Positions 24,947 to 32,865 of a stretch of DNA of 37,831 nucleotides are shown here, one piece after another. Positions within the stretch are counted from its first letter, which is position 1. Every line of letters starts with the position of its first letter. Source of the DNA: an uncultured Burkholderiales bacterium (GTDB taxonomy: Bacteria > Pseudomonadota > Gammaproteobacteria > Burkholderiales > Burkholderiaceae_C); the NCBI GenBank assembly GCA_903892175.1, contig CAITHK010000238.1:1-37831 (forward strand), given 5' to 3'. A program made the position numbers and the translations under genes. The notes under the pieces were generated by a model. That model was not told the origin of the DNA. It saw only the letters and a list, made by a program, of their open reading frames with translations, and ran no database searches.

Positions 24947-25924
24947 TTACTCTGCCTTGATGCCAGCTTGGCGTAAAAACTTGGGCCATTTGTCGGCTTC
25001 TGCTTTGACAAATTGTTCGGTCTCTTTGGGCGGCATGTTGAACACGCGCACCCCAGAGCCTTCGAGGCGTTTGCGCAAGTCCGCTTGCTGCATCACCTTG
25101 TTCATGGCGCTGCGCAACGTTTCGATCACTGGCGCTGGGGTTTGGCTTGGCGCAAAAATGCCAATCCAACTCTCCAGCACCAAGCCGGGCAAGCCCGCTT
25201 CGCGTCCGTACGGCACTTGCGGCAACAAGGGGTCGCGGCTGGAGTTGGACGTCACGATGGCTTTCACGCGATCGCCTTCCAAGAACGGCCGCACGGTGGA
25301 GGTGTTGTCAAAAAACAAGTCCACCCGACCGCCAAACAAATCGGTGTAAGCCGGCTGGGCGCCCTTGTAGGGAATTTCTAAAATATTCACATGGGCCAAG
25401 CTCTTGAGCAACGCGCCCGCCACGTGCTGTCCCGTGCCCGTGCCGCCCGTGGCAATCGTCAACGTGCCGGGGTTGGCCCGTGCAAAGTCCATCACCTCTT
25501 GCAGCGTGTTCAAGGGCAATTCCTTGCGCGCAATCAGCGTGTACGAAAACGACCCCGCCAGCGCCACCGGCACAAAGTCTGTGGCGGGGTTGTAGGGCAG
25601 CTTGTCGTACAGCCCGGGGGTGAAGGCAATGTTGGCCAAACCGCCCATCAGCAGGGTGTAGCCGTCGGGTGCAGCAGCCGCAGCCGCTTGGGTGCCCACC
25701 ACGGTGCCTGAGCCGGTGCGGTTTTCAACCACCACGGCTTGTCCCAATTCGGCGGAGAGCTTCTCGGCCAACACACGCCCCACAAAGTCGTAGCCTCCGC
25801 CAGGGGCGGTGGGCACGATCAGGCGTATCGGTTTGATGGGGTAGTTCTGGGCTTGTGCCAGGCCGCACAAGAGGCCCAGGGTGATCAGCACAGGGGCTGA
25901 CAGGCGAAGCAAAAAATGGGTCAT
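24947..25924 (-). CDS. Bug/TctC-family receptor (6)
   Basis: This is a 325-residue Bug receptor with a Sec signal ending near CGLAQA-QNYP. Family patterns PIRLIVPTAPGGGYDFVGRVLA, APDGYTLLMGG and IPYKGAQPAYTDLFGG are present, with APSQTPAPVIETLRSAM near the C-terminus. It is the first gene of a three-gene - strand unit, two bases upstream of the SnoaL-like start, so the receptor and enzyme are co-translated. The ligand is probably the substrate of that enzyme/GST pair, but it cannot be named. Confidence 0.92.
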   Translation of the reverse strand: MTHFLLRLSAPVLITLGLLCGLAQAQNYPIKPIRLIVPTAPGGGYDFVGRVLAEKLSAELGQAVVVENRTGSGTVVGTQAAAAAAPDGYTLLMGGLANIAFTPGLYDKLPYNPATDFVPVALAGSFSYTLIARKELPLNTLQEVMDFARANPGTLTIATGGTGTGQHVAGALLKSLAHVNILEIPYKGAQPAYTDLFGGRVDLFFDNTSTVRPFLEGDRVKAIVTSNSSRDPLLPQVPYGREAGLPGLVLESWIGIFAPSQTPAPVIETLRSAMNKVMQQADLRKRLEGSGVRVFNMPPKETEQFVKAEADKWPKFLRQAGIKAE

Positions 25925-26051
25925 CCGGCTACCTGCTTGTCTCGGGGGTTGTCTTGGGCCGAGCGCAGTTTAGTCAGCGCATGGCCAATCCCAAAGCCGC
26001 CAAAGTCTTCTTGGTGATAGCCCGCTGATGCGCCTACCCCCTGTGGGCGGG

Positions 26052-26602
26052 TCAACCGATCAAGTCGACCTTGCCCGTCAAGTCCATGATGCCGGTGATC
26101 ACGCTCAACTTGGACTGGCGTTTGATCACGGCGGCCCGAAAAGCCATCAAGGCTTCTGCATGGGCGTGGTTTCTTCTTCTTTGGTCGCCACCTTGGCGTC
26201 GCCAAAAGCCAGCTTGGCCGCACCGCAGTCGCGGTGGGTCAAAGCCACCACGCGGGGGATGTGGTGCAAGGACACGGTGATGTCGAGGTTTTCCCAGAAG
26301 GTGTTGTGCCAAGCCGCGAACTTGGGATGGATGGCACCAACCGGACCACCGGCAAACACAAACTGGCTGTAGTTGTCGGCCAGCTTGTCGCGTGCAATGC
26401 CGTGCAACAAGCCCATGTATTGCCAGCTCAGGGTGGTGAAGCGGGGGTCAATGCAGTTGACCAACATGGCTTCGTAGTTGCCACTGGCGGCTTGCGAGGG
26501 GCCTGCTGCGGTGGCCAACAAGCCACCCGCCAAGGCGGCTGTGCCCAGGCCTAAAAAACCACGCGCGTGTGGCCAGCCTACAGGCTGTTGGGGCCGCAGC
26601 AC
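26052..26602 (-). pseudogene. Broken beta-carbonic-anhydrase-like exported protein gene
   Basis: A hydrophobic leader (GFLGLGTAALAGGLLATAAG) is followed by a beta-carbonic-anhydrase-like core. NCIDPRF would supply the first zinc Cys and the Asp-Arg pair, and ALTHRDCGAAKLAFG the His and second Cys (H-x2-C). The frame breaks near 26155-26165: one frame ends TTPMQKP while the next continues HAEALMAFRAAVIKRQSKL to the stop at 26052, so a single-base change separates them. Upstream, the same frame continues to an ATG at 26695 but is cut by a TGA at 26624-26626, a probable second lesion. The 127 bases between this gene and the Bug gene at 25924 hold nothing I recognise. The function would have been CO2/bicarbonate conversion or a related role outside the cytosol. 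Confidence 0.72.
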
Positions 26603-26787
26603 AGGCAGCGGTAGGCTGAGGTGTCAGCGGTGTCGGTGGGGCAAGTTGGGTTTACGTGGCGCTACTGGTGTGTTCACAAACGAAAGAATTCTCATGCGGT
26701 TGTTTGATACGAGCCACGGTTTCTTGAGAGAACTTATTGGGCGCACAAGTATGCAAAACCTTGGTCTTGGGGTTTGGGTGTGGCTCA

Positions 26788-27777
26788 TTATTCTGCCGTG
26801 ATCTTGGCGCTTTCCACAATGCGCTGGAACTGCACCGACTCGGCTTTGATGAAGTCGCGGAACTGTTGCGTGCTCATGGGCGCGGGCTCGCCGCCTTGGT
26901 CTTGCAGCTTCTTGGACAGATCAGGGTCTTTGATGGCTTGCGTCACGGCGGCGTTGAGTTTTTGCAGCACATCTTCGGGGGTGCCCGCTGGTGCAAACAG
27001 GCCAAACCAGTTGTCGAGCTGGTAGTTGGCCAGGGGCTTGTACTCGGCAATGGCCGCAATGTCGGGTGCAAAGCTGGTGCGCTTGGCCGAGGTCACGGCA
27101 ATGGCTTTGACCTTGCCGTCTTTGATGAAGCCCTTGGCGGCGGTGTAGCTCACAAAGGTCATCTCCACATTGCCCGACGCCACGTCGATCAATTGGCCCG
27201 CTGCGCCTTTGTACGGACTGTGCACCATGTGGATGCCCGCCAGCTCTTCCAGTAACTCACCGTTGAGATGCTGTGGGTTGCCCACACCGCTGGTGGAGTA
27301 AGACACTATGCCGGGGTTCTTTTTGGCGTAGGCAACCAGCTCTTCGATGTTCTTGGCCTGAAACGTCGGGCTCACCACCAACACATTGGGAATGCGCGTG
27401 ACCAGGGTGATGGGCGCCAAGTCTTTCGAGGGCGAATACTGCATTTTGTTTTTGTAAACAAACGCGTTGATCGCCGTCTCGCCCGCCGAACCCAAGAGCA
27501 GTGTGTAGCCGTCGGGCGCGGCTTTGACCACTGCCAAGGCACCAATCATGCCGCTGCCACCGGCTTTGTTGTCGACGATGACGTTTTGCTTGAGCGATGC
27601 GCGCAACTTTTCGGCCAGCAAACGCGCCATGGTGTCCACGCCACCGCCAGCAGAGAAGGGCACCACGATCGTGATGGTTTTGTTGGGAAACTCTTGCGCA
27701 CTGGCTGGCATGCACCAGAAAAAACAGGCCGCTGCAACAAAAGCGCTGCACAGCAGCTGACGACGGGCATTGAACAT
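26788..27777 (-). CDS. Bug/TctC-family receptor (7), divergent from aconitase
   Basis: This is a 329-residue Bug receptor. The ATG at 27777 is chosen because GGAG is well spaced before it and it gives a normal Sec signal ending at MPASAQ-EFPNK; an upstream start would add 15 unneeded residues. ITIVVPFSAGGGVDTMARLLA, APDGYTLLLGSAG and APAGTPEDVLQKLNAAV are family signatures. It is divergent from an AcnA-type aconitase gene, and the gap holds a long inverted repeat that could serve both. A tricarboxylate such as citrate, aconitate or an analogue is therefore a plausible ligand, by inference. Confidence 0.92.
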   Translation of the reverse strand: MFNARRQLLCSAFVAAACFFWCMPASAQEFPNKTITIVVPFSAGGGVDTMARLLAEKLRASLKQNVIVDNKAGGSGMIGALAVVKAAPDGYTLLLGSAGETAINAFVYKNKMQYSPSKDLAPITLVTRIPNVLVVSPTFQAKNIEELVAYAKKNPGIVSYSTSGVGNPQHLNGELLEELAGIHMVHSPYKGAAGQLIDVASGNVEMTFVSYTAAKGFIKDGKVKAIAVTSAKRTSFAPDIAAIAEYKPLANYQLDNWFGLFAPAGTPEDVLQKLNAAVTQAIKDPDLSKKLQDQGGEPAPMSTQQFRDFIKAESVQFQRIVESAKITAE

Positions 27778-27835
27778 GAAGACTCCAAGAGGTGCCACTC
27801 GCGCATGGATACAGCGATGCATGGCTAGGCGATAG

Positions 27836-27863
27836 ATTGCATTTTACATCTGTAAAGTGCAAT
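27836..27863. promoter_or_regulatory. 13-2-13 inverted repeat between Bug (7) and aconitase genes
   Basis: ATTGCATTTTACA (27836-27848), spacer TC and TGTAAAGTGCAAT (27851-27863) are inverted copies with one mismatch in 13. The element ends one base before the first aconitase ATG (27865) and begins about 60 bases upstream of the Bug start. This is a good operator candidate for the GntR/FCD regulator encoded just downstream of the aconitase gene. Confidence 0.75.
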
Positions 27864-27864
27864 A

Positions 27865-30600
27865 ATGGTTGGCATGGAAAACACCTACGCCACACCCGCC
27901 GAGACACCCACGACGCCGCGTTTCGCCCCTGCGCATTTCAGCGTCAACCAGCAGACCTATGCCTATGTGGATTTGCCCACGGTGTGCGGCGAACGCTTGC
28001 AGCAGTTGCCCATCGTGTTGCGTTTGTTGTTGGAGAACGCCATCCGCCACATGCAAGGCAGCGAGCGCGAGCAAGCGGTGCAAGCCATCTTCGATTGGCT
28101 GCACACCGGCACCAGCGAAGCCGAGATTGCATTTCAACCCGGCCGTGTGCTGATGCACGACACCACCAGCACCCCCGCCTTGGTGGACATCGCGGCCATG
28201 CGCAACGCGCTGCACGAAGCGGGTGTGGACCCTGCGGTGCTCAACCCCGGTTTGCCCGTCGATGTGTCCATCGACCACTCGCTGGCGGTGGAAGTATTTG
28301 CCGTGCGCGACGCCGTGACAGTGAACTTGCAGCACGAAATTCGCCGCAACGGCGAGCGCTACCGCTTTTTGCGCTGGGCTGCCTCGGTGCTGCAAGGGGT
28401 GCGCATTCACCCGCCTGGCACGGGCATCATGCACACCATCAACCTAGAGCAACTCGCCACTGTGGTGACCACCCAAGACAAACAGGGTGTCACCTGGGCC
28501 GTGCCCGACATGATGATTGGCACCGACAGCCACACGCCCATGGTCAACGGCATTGGCGTGTTGGGCTGGGGCGTCGGGGGCTTGGAAGCCCAGACCGTGA
28601 TGTTTGGCATGCCCACCATGCTGCGCATTCCCGATGTGGTGGGCGTCAAGCTGGTGGGCCAGTTGCCGCCAGCGACACTGGCCACCGATTTGGCCTTGAC
28701 GGTGACCCAGCGTTTGCGCCAGCTGGGTGTGACCGGCGAGTTTGTGGAGTTCTATGGTCCGGGGGTGTCCACCTTGAGCGCGGGCGACCGCGCCGTGGTG
28801 GCCAACATGGCGCCTGAATATGGCGCCACCACGGGCTTTTTTGGCATCGATGCCCACACCTTGGCTTACCTCAAAACCACCGGGCGCACCGACGCCGCCA
28901 TTGGCTTGGTCGAGGCTTATGCCCAACACGCTGGCCTGTGGTTCGACCCACAGGCTGAGCCACGCTACACCCAAACCCTCACCATCGACCTGAGAACCAT
29001 TGGCTTGCACGTGGCGGGTCCGCGTCGTCCGCAAGACCTGTGGCTGTATTCGCAAACCCCCGAGGCCCTGGCCGACGCGGCGTTCACGCCTTCAGATCAC
29101 TCAGACCACACGGGCCAATCAGTTCAGGCAGCCAGTGCAGACATTCCTGACCCCGCCAACAATCTGCCGCGCCATCCGGTGGCCATTGCCGCCATCAGCA
29201 GTTGCACCAACACCACCGATCCTGCGCTGTTGGTGGCCGCAGGCCTGCTGGCGCGCAACGCGCGCGCCCTGGGTTTGCGCGTGCCTGCGTGGGTCAAAAC
29301 CTCGTTGGCCCCGGGCTCGCCTGCGGCGGCCTCTTACCTGCAACGTGCGGGCCTGTTGGACGACCTCGACGCGCTGGGCTTTGGCATAGTGGGCTATGGC
29401 TGCACCAGTTGCATCGGCAACACCGGCCCATTGACCGCAGCTGTGCGCGACGCGCAGCGGGCAGGCCAGTGCAAGGGCGTGGCCATTTTGTCGGGCAACC
29501 GCAACTTTCCGGGGCGCGTGCACCCCGACCTGGAGTTGAGCTTCATCATGTCGCCGCCCCTCGTCATTGCTTTTGCTTTGAGTGGCGACGCGCAAAAAAA
29601 CTTGGCCACCGAGCCGCTGCACACAGCACCCAACGGCCAAGCGGTGTACCTTCAAGACATCTGGCCCACCCACCAAGAAATTGCTGCCCACGTGGCTCTG
29701 GGTGCCAACCCCGACGACTACCAGCGCGACTTTGTGCAGGCCTCTGCCAATCCCTTGTGGCACGCCTTGCAAGCCCCCCACAGCCCGCTGTTTCCGTGGG
29801 ACGAGCGCTCCACCATCTTGCGACGCCCCCCGTTTGCCGCCGTCACCGAAGGCAGCCAACTGGGCCACTACAGCGCCTACCCCTTGTTGGTGGTGGGCGA
29901 CGACGTGACCACCGACCACATCTCGCCCGCCAGTGCCATTCCCCCCGACAGCCTGGTGGCCGACTTCTTGGTGGCACGCGGCGACGACCGCCGCGACTTG
30001 AATGTGTTTGCCTCACGCCGTGGCAACTGGGAGGTCATGCTGCGTGCGGCCTTCCACAGCAAAACCTTGGCCAACCTGCTGCAGCCAGGCCTGCCCGTGG
30101 CGCACACCTTGCACGTGCCCAGTGGCGAGGTGATGCCCATATGGGACGTGGCCCAGCGCTACCGCGACGCGGGCGACTCGGTGGTGCTTGTGGCAGGTGA
30201 GCGCTATGGCATGGGCTCGTCACGCGACTGGGCCGCCAAAGGCCAACGCCTGCTGGGCATACGCGCGGTGTTGGCCGTGAGCTTTGAGCGCATCCACCGC
30301 TCCAACCTCATTGGCATGGGCATCTTGCCCCTGCGCATGCCTGCCGGCATGAGCCCTCATACCCTGCAGCTGCAAGCGGGTGACCGGTTGGAGGTGGACG
30401 CCACGCCCGACGGGCTGCAACCCCGGGGTGCCATTCGCGTGTGTCTGCACCGCGCCGATGGACGCGAAGAAAGCTTCGATGCCACGGCCGCGGTGGAAAC
30501 GCAACTGGAGCTCAGCTTGCTGCGCGATGGCGGGGTCATTCCATCCATTTTGCACAGCACCATCCAAGCGCACCGTGCAGACCAGGCCTCCCCAGCTTGA
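27865..30600 (+). CDS. AcnA-type aconitate hydratase
   Basis: This is a 911-residue aconitase of the AcnA/IRP1 type. The 4Fe-4S ligands are Cys447 (SSCTN) and Cys513/Cys516 (GYGCTSCIGNTGP). IGTDSHTPMVNGIG (about 218-231) and GSSRDWAAKG near residue 793 hold active-site residues, and the C-terminal swivel domain (FERIHRSNLIGMGILPL) is present. It should interconvert citrate and isocitrate or a related tricarboxylate. Its setting next to a Bug receptor and a GntR regulator suggests an accessory catabolic paralogue rather than the housekeeping enzyme. ATG 27865 has no ribosome-binding site and abuts the inverted repeat; ATG 27874 is equally possible, and a leaderless message is conceivable. Confidence 0.9.
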   Translation: MVGMENTYATPAETPTTPRFAPAHFSVNQQTYAYVDLPTVCGERLQQLPIVLRLLLENAIRHMQGSEREQAVQAIFDWLHTGTSEAEIAFQPGRVLMHDTTSTPALVDIAAMRNALHEAGVDPAVLNPGLPVDVSIDHSLAVEVFAVRDAVTVNLQHEIRRNGERYRFLRWAASVLQGVRIHPPGTGIMHTINLEQLATVVTTQDKQGVTWAVPDMMIGTDSHTPMVNGIGVLGWGVGGLEAQTVMFGMPTMLRIPDVVGVKLVGQLPPATLATDLALTVTQRLRQLGVTGEFVEFYGPGVSTLSAGDRAVVANMAPEYGATTGFFGIDAHTLAYLKTTGRTDAAIGLVEAYAQHAGLWFDPQAEPRYTQTLTIDLRTIGLHVAGPRRPQDLWLYSQTPEALADAAFTPSDHSDHTGQSVQAASADIPDPANNLPRHPVAIAAISSCTNTTDPALLVAAGLLARNARALGLRVPAWVKTSLAPGSPAAASYLQRAGLLDDLDALGFGIVGYGCTSCIGNTGPLTAAVRDAQRAGQCKGVAILSGNRNFPGRVHPDLELSFIMSPPLVIAFALSGDAQKNLATEPLHTAPNGQAVYLQDIWPTHQEIAAHVALGANPDDYQRDFVQASANPLWHALQAPHSPLFPWDERSTILRRPPFAAVTEGSQLGHYSAYPLLVVGDDVTTDHISPASAIPPDSLVADFLVARGDDRRDLNVFASRRGNWEVMLRAAFHSKTLANLLQPGLPVAHTLHVPSGEVMPIWDVAQRYRDAGDSVVLVAGERYGMGSSRDWAAKGQRLLGIRAVLAVSFERIHRSNLIGMGILPLRMPAGMSPHTLQLQAGDRLEVDATPDGLQPRGAIRVCLHRADGREESFDATAAVETQLELSLLRDGGVIPSILHSTIQAHRADQASPA

Positions 30601-30604
30601 CAGC

Positions 30605-31501
30605 ATGAGCGCAGACACCTCTATGGCCGCCCAAGTGTTGGCCTACATCCACGCTCAGGGTTTAGCGCCCGGCAGCCACTTGCCCGCACAAGCCATGGCC
30701 GATCACTTGAAAGTGTCGCGCTCGCCTGTCAATAACGCACTCGATTGGCTGCACAGCCAAGGCGTGTTGCGTCACGAAAAAAACCGGGGCTATTTTTTGG
30801 CCAAAGCGCTGGACGTGAACGACCGCAAATTGGCCAAAGCCCTGGGTCGGCAAGCCACTGACGCCGTCAGCGCTGCTTACTTTCGGGTGGCCGAAGACCT
30901 GCTGCAAGGCAGCTTGCCCAACGCGTGTTCCGAGGCCTTGCTCAAAACCCGTTACGCATTGACCAACGCGCAACTCCAAGCCGTGTTGAGCCGCATCGCA
31001 CAAGAGGGCTGGGCCCACAAAAAACCGGGCTATGGCTGGGAGTTCTCCACCATGCTGACCACGCCCGACAGCCTGTTGCAGTCGTACCGCTTGCGCATTG
31101 CGCTAGAACCTGCAGCTTTGCTAGAGCCCGACTTTTACCTCGACCCCCAGGTGCTGCAAAGCTGCCGCGCCGCTGAGCTGCACTTGCTGGCAGGCGGCAT
31201 TGAAGCCGACACGCCCGACCAACTGCACCAGCGGGGTGTGCGTTTTCATGAGTCGTTGGTGGAGGCCTCGGGCAACCCGTTTTTCATCGACACCATCCAA
31301 CGCCTCAACCGCGTGCGCCGCTTGCTGTCGTACCGCTCCATGCAAGACCGTCAGCGTTACAAAGAGCACTGCCAACAACACCTGCGCATCCTCGACTTGC
31401 TGGAAAAAGGCCGCAATGCCGAGGCCAGTGAAGCATTGCGCCGGCACCTCACCCGCACGCTGAAAAATCTGCAAAAAATTCGGGGGATTTTGAAGGCTTA
31501 G
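30605..31501 (+). CDS. GntR/FCD regulator with an apparent second winged-helix region
   Basis: This is a 298-residue regulator starting four bases after the aconitase stop. Residues 5-66 form a GntR-type winged helix (MADHLKVSRSPVNNALDWLHSQG core), residues 88-150 look like a second one (LLKTRYALTNAQLQAVLSRI, EGWAHKKPGYGW wing), and about 155-290 is an FCD ligand domain. The last includes RFHESLVEASGNP (His215) and EHCQQHLRIL with RRHLTRT as the metal-binding helices. FCD regulators sense organic acids, here perhaps a tricarboxylate. It probably controls the aconitase and Bug (7) genes through the inverted repeat at 27836. Its last 135 bases recur downstream at 32866-33000 with only synonymous differences. 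Confidence 0.88.
   Translation: MSADTSMAAQVLAYIHAQGLAPGSHLPAQAMADHLKVSRSPVNNALDWLHSQGVLRHEKNRGYFLAKALDVNDRKLAKALGRQATDAVSAAYFRVAEDLLQGSLPNACSEALLKTRYALTNAQLQAVLSRIAQEGWAHKKPGYGWEFSTMLTTPDSLLQSYRLRIALEPAALLEPDFYLDPQVLQSCRAAELHLLAGGIEADTPDQLHQRGVRFHESLVEASGNPFFIDTIQRLNRVRRLLSYRSMQDRQRYKEHCQQHLRILDLLEKGRNAEASEALRRHLTRTLKNLQKIRGILKA
31364..31498 (+). repeat. gntR 3'-end repeat, copy A (inside intact gene)
   Basis: These 135 bases encode the last 45 residues of the GntR regulator. They align without gaps to 32866-33000 at an offset of 1502 bases. I count 14 mismatches (about 90% identity) in 12 codons, every one synonymous. The first 27 bases (31364-31390) are identical in both copies. Confidence 0.93.
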
Positions 31502-31505
31502 GACT

Positions 31506-31534
31506 TTTACAAGCGCAGTGGCGTGTTGTATTCT
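31506..31534 (+). promoter_or_regulatory. Sigma70-type promoter of the winged-helix/NTase pair
   Basis: TTTACA (31506-31511) and TATTCT (31529-31534) are separated by 17 bases, close to the -35/-10 consensus pattern. The promoter starts right after the gntR stop codon, and its -10 lies within the left half of the perfect palindrome. An alternative -10, TACAAT, lies at 31553-31558 but lacks a partner. Confidence 0.55.
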
Positions 31535-31557
31535 CTATTCGCGAATAGAGAATACAA
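31526..31557. promoter_or_regulatory. Perfect 32-bp palindrome, autoregulatory operator candidate
   Basis: TTGTATTCTCTATTCG (31526-31541) is followed with no spacer by its exact reverse complement CGAATAGAGAATACAA (31542-31557). It ends ten bases before the ATG at 31568 and covers the putative -10. A site of this kind ahead of a gene for a DNA-binding protein strongly suggests self-repression. Confidence 0.85.
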
Positions 31558-31567
31558 TCGTTGCATC

Positions 31568-32113
31568 ATGGTTGCCGCCAAATCAAACCCTCAAATTTCT
31601 CTGCGACCCCAAGACGTGGTCGTCTTGCTGCGTTTGTGTCTCGACAAAGAAACACCGCCAACTTATGCGGCGTTGGCTGCGGATGTGTGTATGACAGCAT
31701 CTGAAGTACACGCCAGTGTCAACAGATCAGTCCTTGCTCAATTACTTCGCAAAGATGCCGATGGAAAACCTCGGGTTTTGTTGGCGCAACTCAAATTGTT
31801 TTTGCAACACGGTGTGCGCTATTGTTTTCCGGTCGTTCGTGGAGAAATGACACGTGGTATGCCCACAGGTCATGCAGCCCCCCCGTTGGTTGACAAGCTG
31901 GTGGGAAGCAATGAGCCACCGCCTGTTTGGCCTGATAAAAATGGCAAAGTGCGTGGCCTGACGTTTCAACCGCTTTACCCCACTGTTCCTCAGGCCGCAG
32001 CAAGCATTCCCAAGCTCTACGAGTTACTGGTTTTGGTGGACGCCTTGCGGGGGGGCAATGCACGTGAGCGTTCCATTGCGGTGAAGGAACTCGACGCAAA
32101 ATTGTCAGCATGA
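31568..32113 (+). CDS. Winged-helix DNA-binding protein paired with a nucleotidyltransferase
   Basis: This is a 181-residue protein with a MarR-like winged helix at about residues 12-65 (LRPQDVVVLLRLCL, TYAALAADVCMTASEVHASVNRSV). A conserved-looking central part follows (LFLQHGVRYCFPVVRGEMTRGMPT) and a C-terminal helix ending DALRGGNARERSIAVKEL. I recall this family as one commonly found directly before small nucleotidyltransferase-like genes, but I cannot name it. The next gene starts within its stop codon (ATGA). It probably acts as repressor/antitoxin-like partner, binding the 32-bp palindrome just upstream. The ATG at 31568 follows the palindrome; an in-frame TTG/GTG upstream would lie inside it. 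Confidence 0.78.
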   Translation: MVAAKSNPQISLRPQDVVVLLRLCLDKETPPTYAALAADVCMTASEVHASVNRSVLAQLLRKDADGKPRVLLAQLKLFLQHGVRYCFPVVRGEMTRGMPTGHAAPPLVDKLVGSNEPPPVWPDKNGKVRGLTFQPLYPTVPQAAASIPKLYELLVLVDALRGGNARERSIAVKELDAKLSA

Positions 32114-32830
32114 GCCATCTCAACCCAAACGATCCCAACGTCGCCATGATTGAGCGCGTGGCCCAGCGGCTCGGCTCGGAGTTATGCAAGGGCTTGGTCT
32201 TTGTCGGCGGAGCTGCAGCTGGGTTGTTGATCACTGATATGGCGCTTCCTGGCATCCGTCGAACCGACGATGTCGATGTTGTGACCCCAGCGCAGGCCTT
32301 GGCGGATTACCACCTCTTAGAAACTCATTTGAGAGCGCTCGGCTTTGTAGAGGACATGCGACCCGAGGCACCTATTTGTCGCTGGGTGGTAGACGGCATC
32401 ACCGTCGATATGATGCTCACCAAAGAAGAGATTTCTTGGTTTTACCAACCGCTGGTATGCCTTGAGCGTGGCCACCGCACAGGCTCAAACATTACCGAAC
32501 GGAATCACCATCAAAGTTATTCGCGCGCCTGAATTTGTCGCAACCAAATTAGAGGCTTTTTATGGAACAGGTCACCATGATTTCCTCTTCAGTCATGACA
32601 TGGGCGACATCATTGGTGTGATCGATGGTAGAGATACTCTGGTGGCTGAATGTGCGCAAAGTGCTCGTCCATTGAGAGAGTATCTGGCACTGCAATTCAA
32701 AGCCTTGCTTCGCAACACTGTCTTTTTAGATGCACTGCCTGGCCATTTGCAACCTGATCCAGCGAGCCAAGAGCGGTTAACTCAATTGATGGAGAAGCTT
32801 TATAAGATTTCAGAGTTGCCGGTCGATTGA
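32110..32830 (+). pseudogene. AbiEii-like nucleotidyltransferase, single-base frameshift
   Basis: The N-terminal part has a nucleotidyltransferase fold: FVGGAAAGLLITD (GG at 33-34), RRTDDVDVV (Asp54-x-Asp56) and a third acidic residue in GITVDMML (Asp100). This set occurs in AbiEii/MNT-type enzymes. Reading frame 1 would run to 32532 as nonsense, whereas the second frame gives NRWYALSVATAQ followed by RAPEFVATKLEAFYGTG and SHDMGDIIGVIDGR, all characteristic of the family. One extra T in the run at 32432-32434 explains it. Without it the gene reads EEILGFTNRWYALSVATAQ and would encode 239 residues. It overlaps the winged-helix gene by four bases (ATGA). It may be a true inactivation or a sequencing error. 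Confidence 0.8.
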
Positions 32831-32865
32831 TATGCACATACCCTGAACGTCTTTCCTGCTGCACC

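Noticed and set aside
25921-26223. Small - strand frame overlapping the carbonic-anhydrase remnant
   Set aside because: It is a third frame of the same decayed gene region; composition is Arg/Lys/Pro-rich and no family is recognisable.
27792-28817. A + strand open frame starting before the aconitase gene
   Set aside because: It is out of frame with the aconitase, has Arg/His-rich shadow composition, and crosses the inverted repeat.
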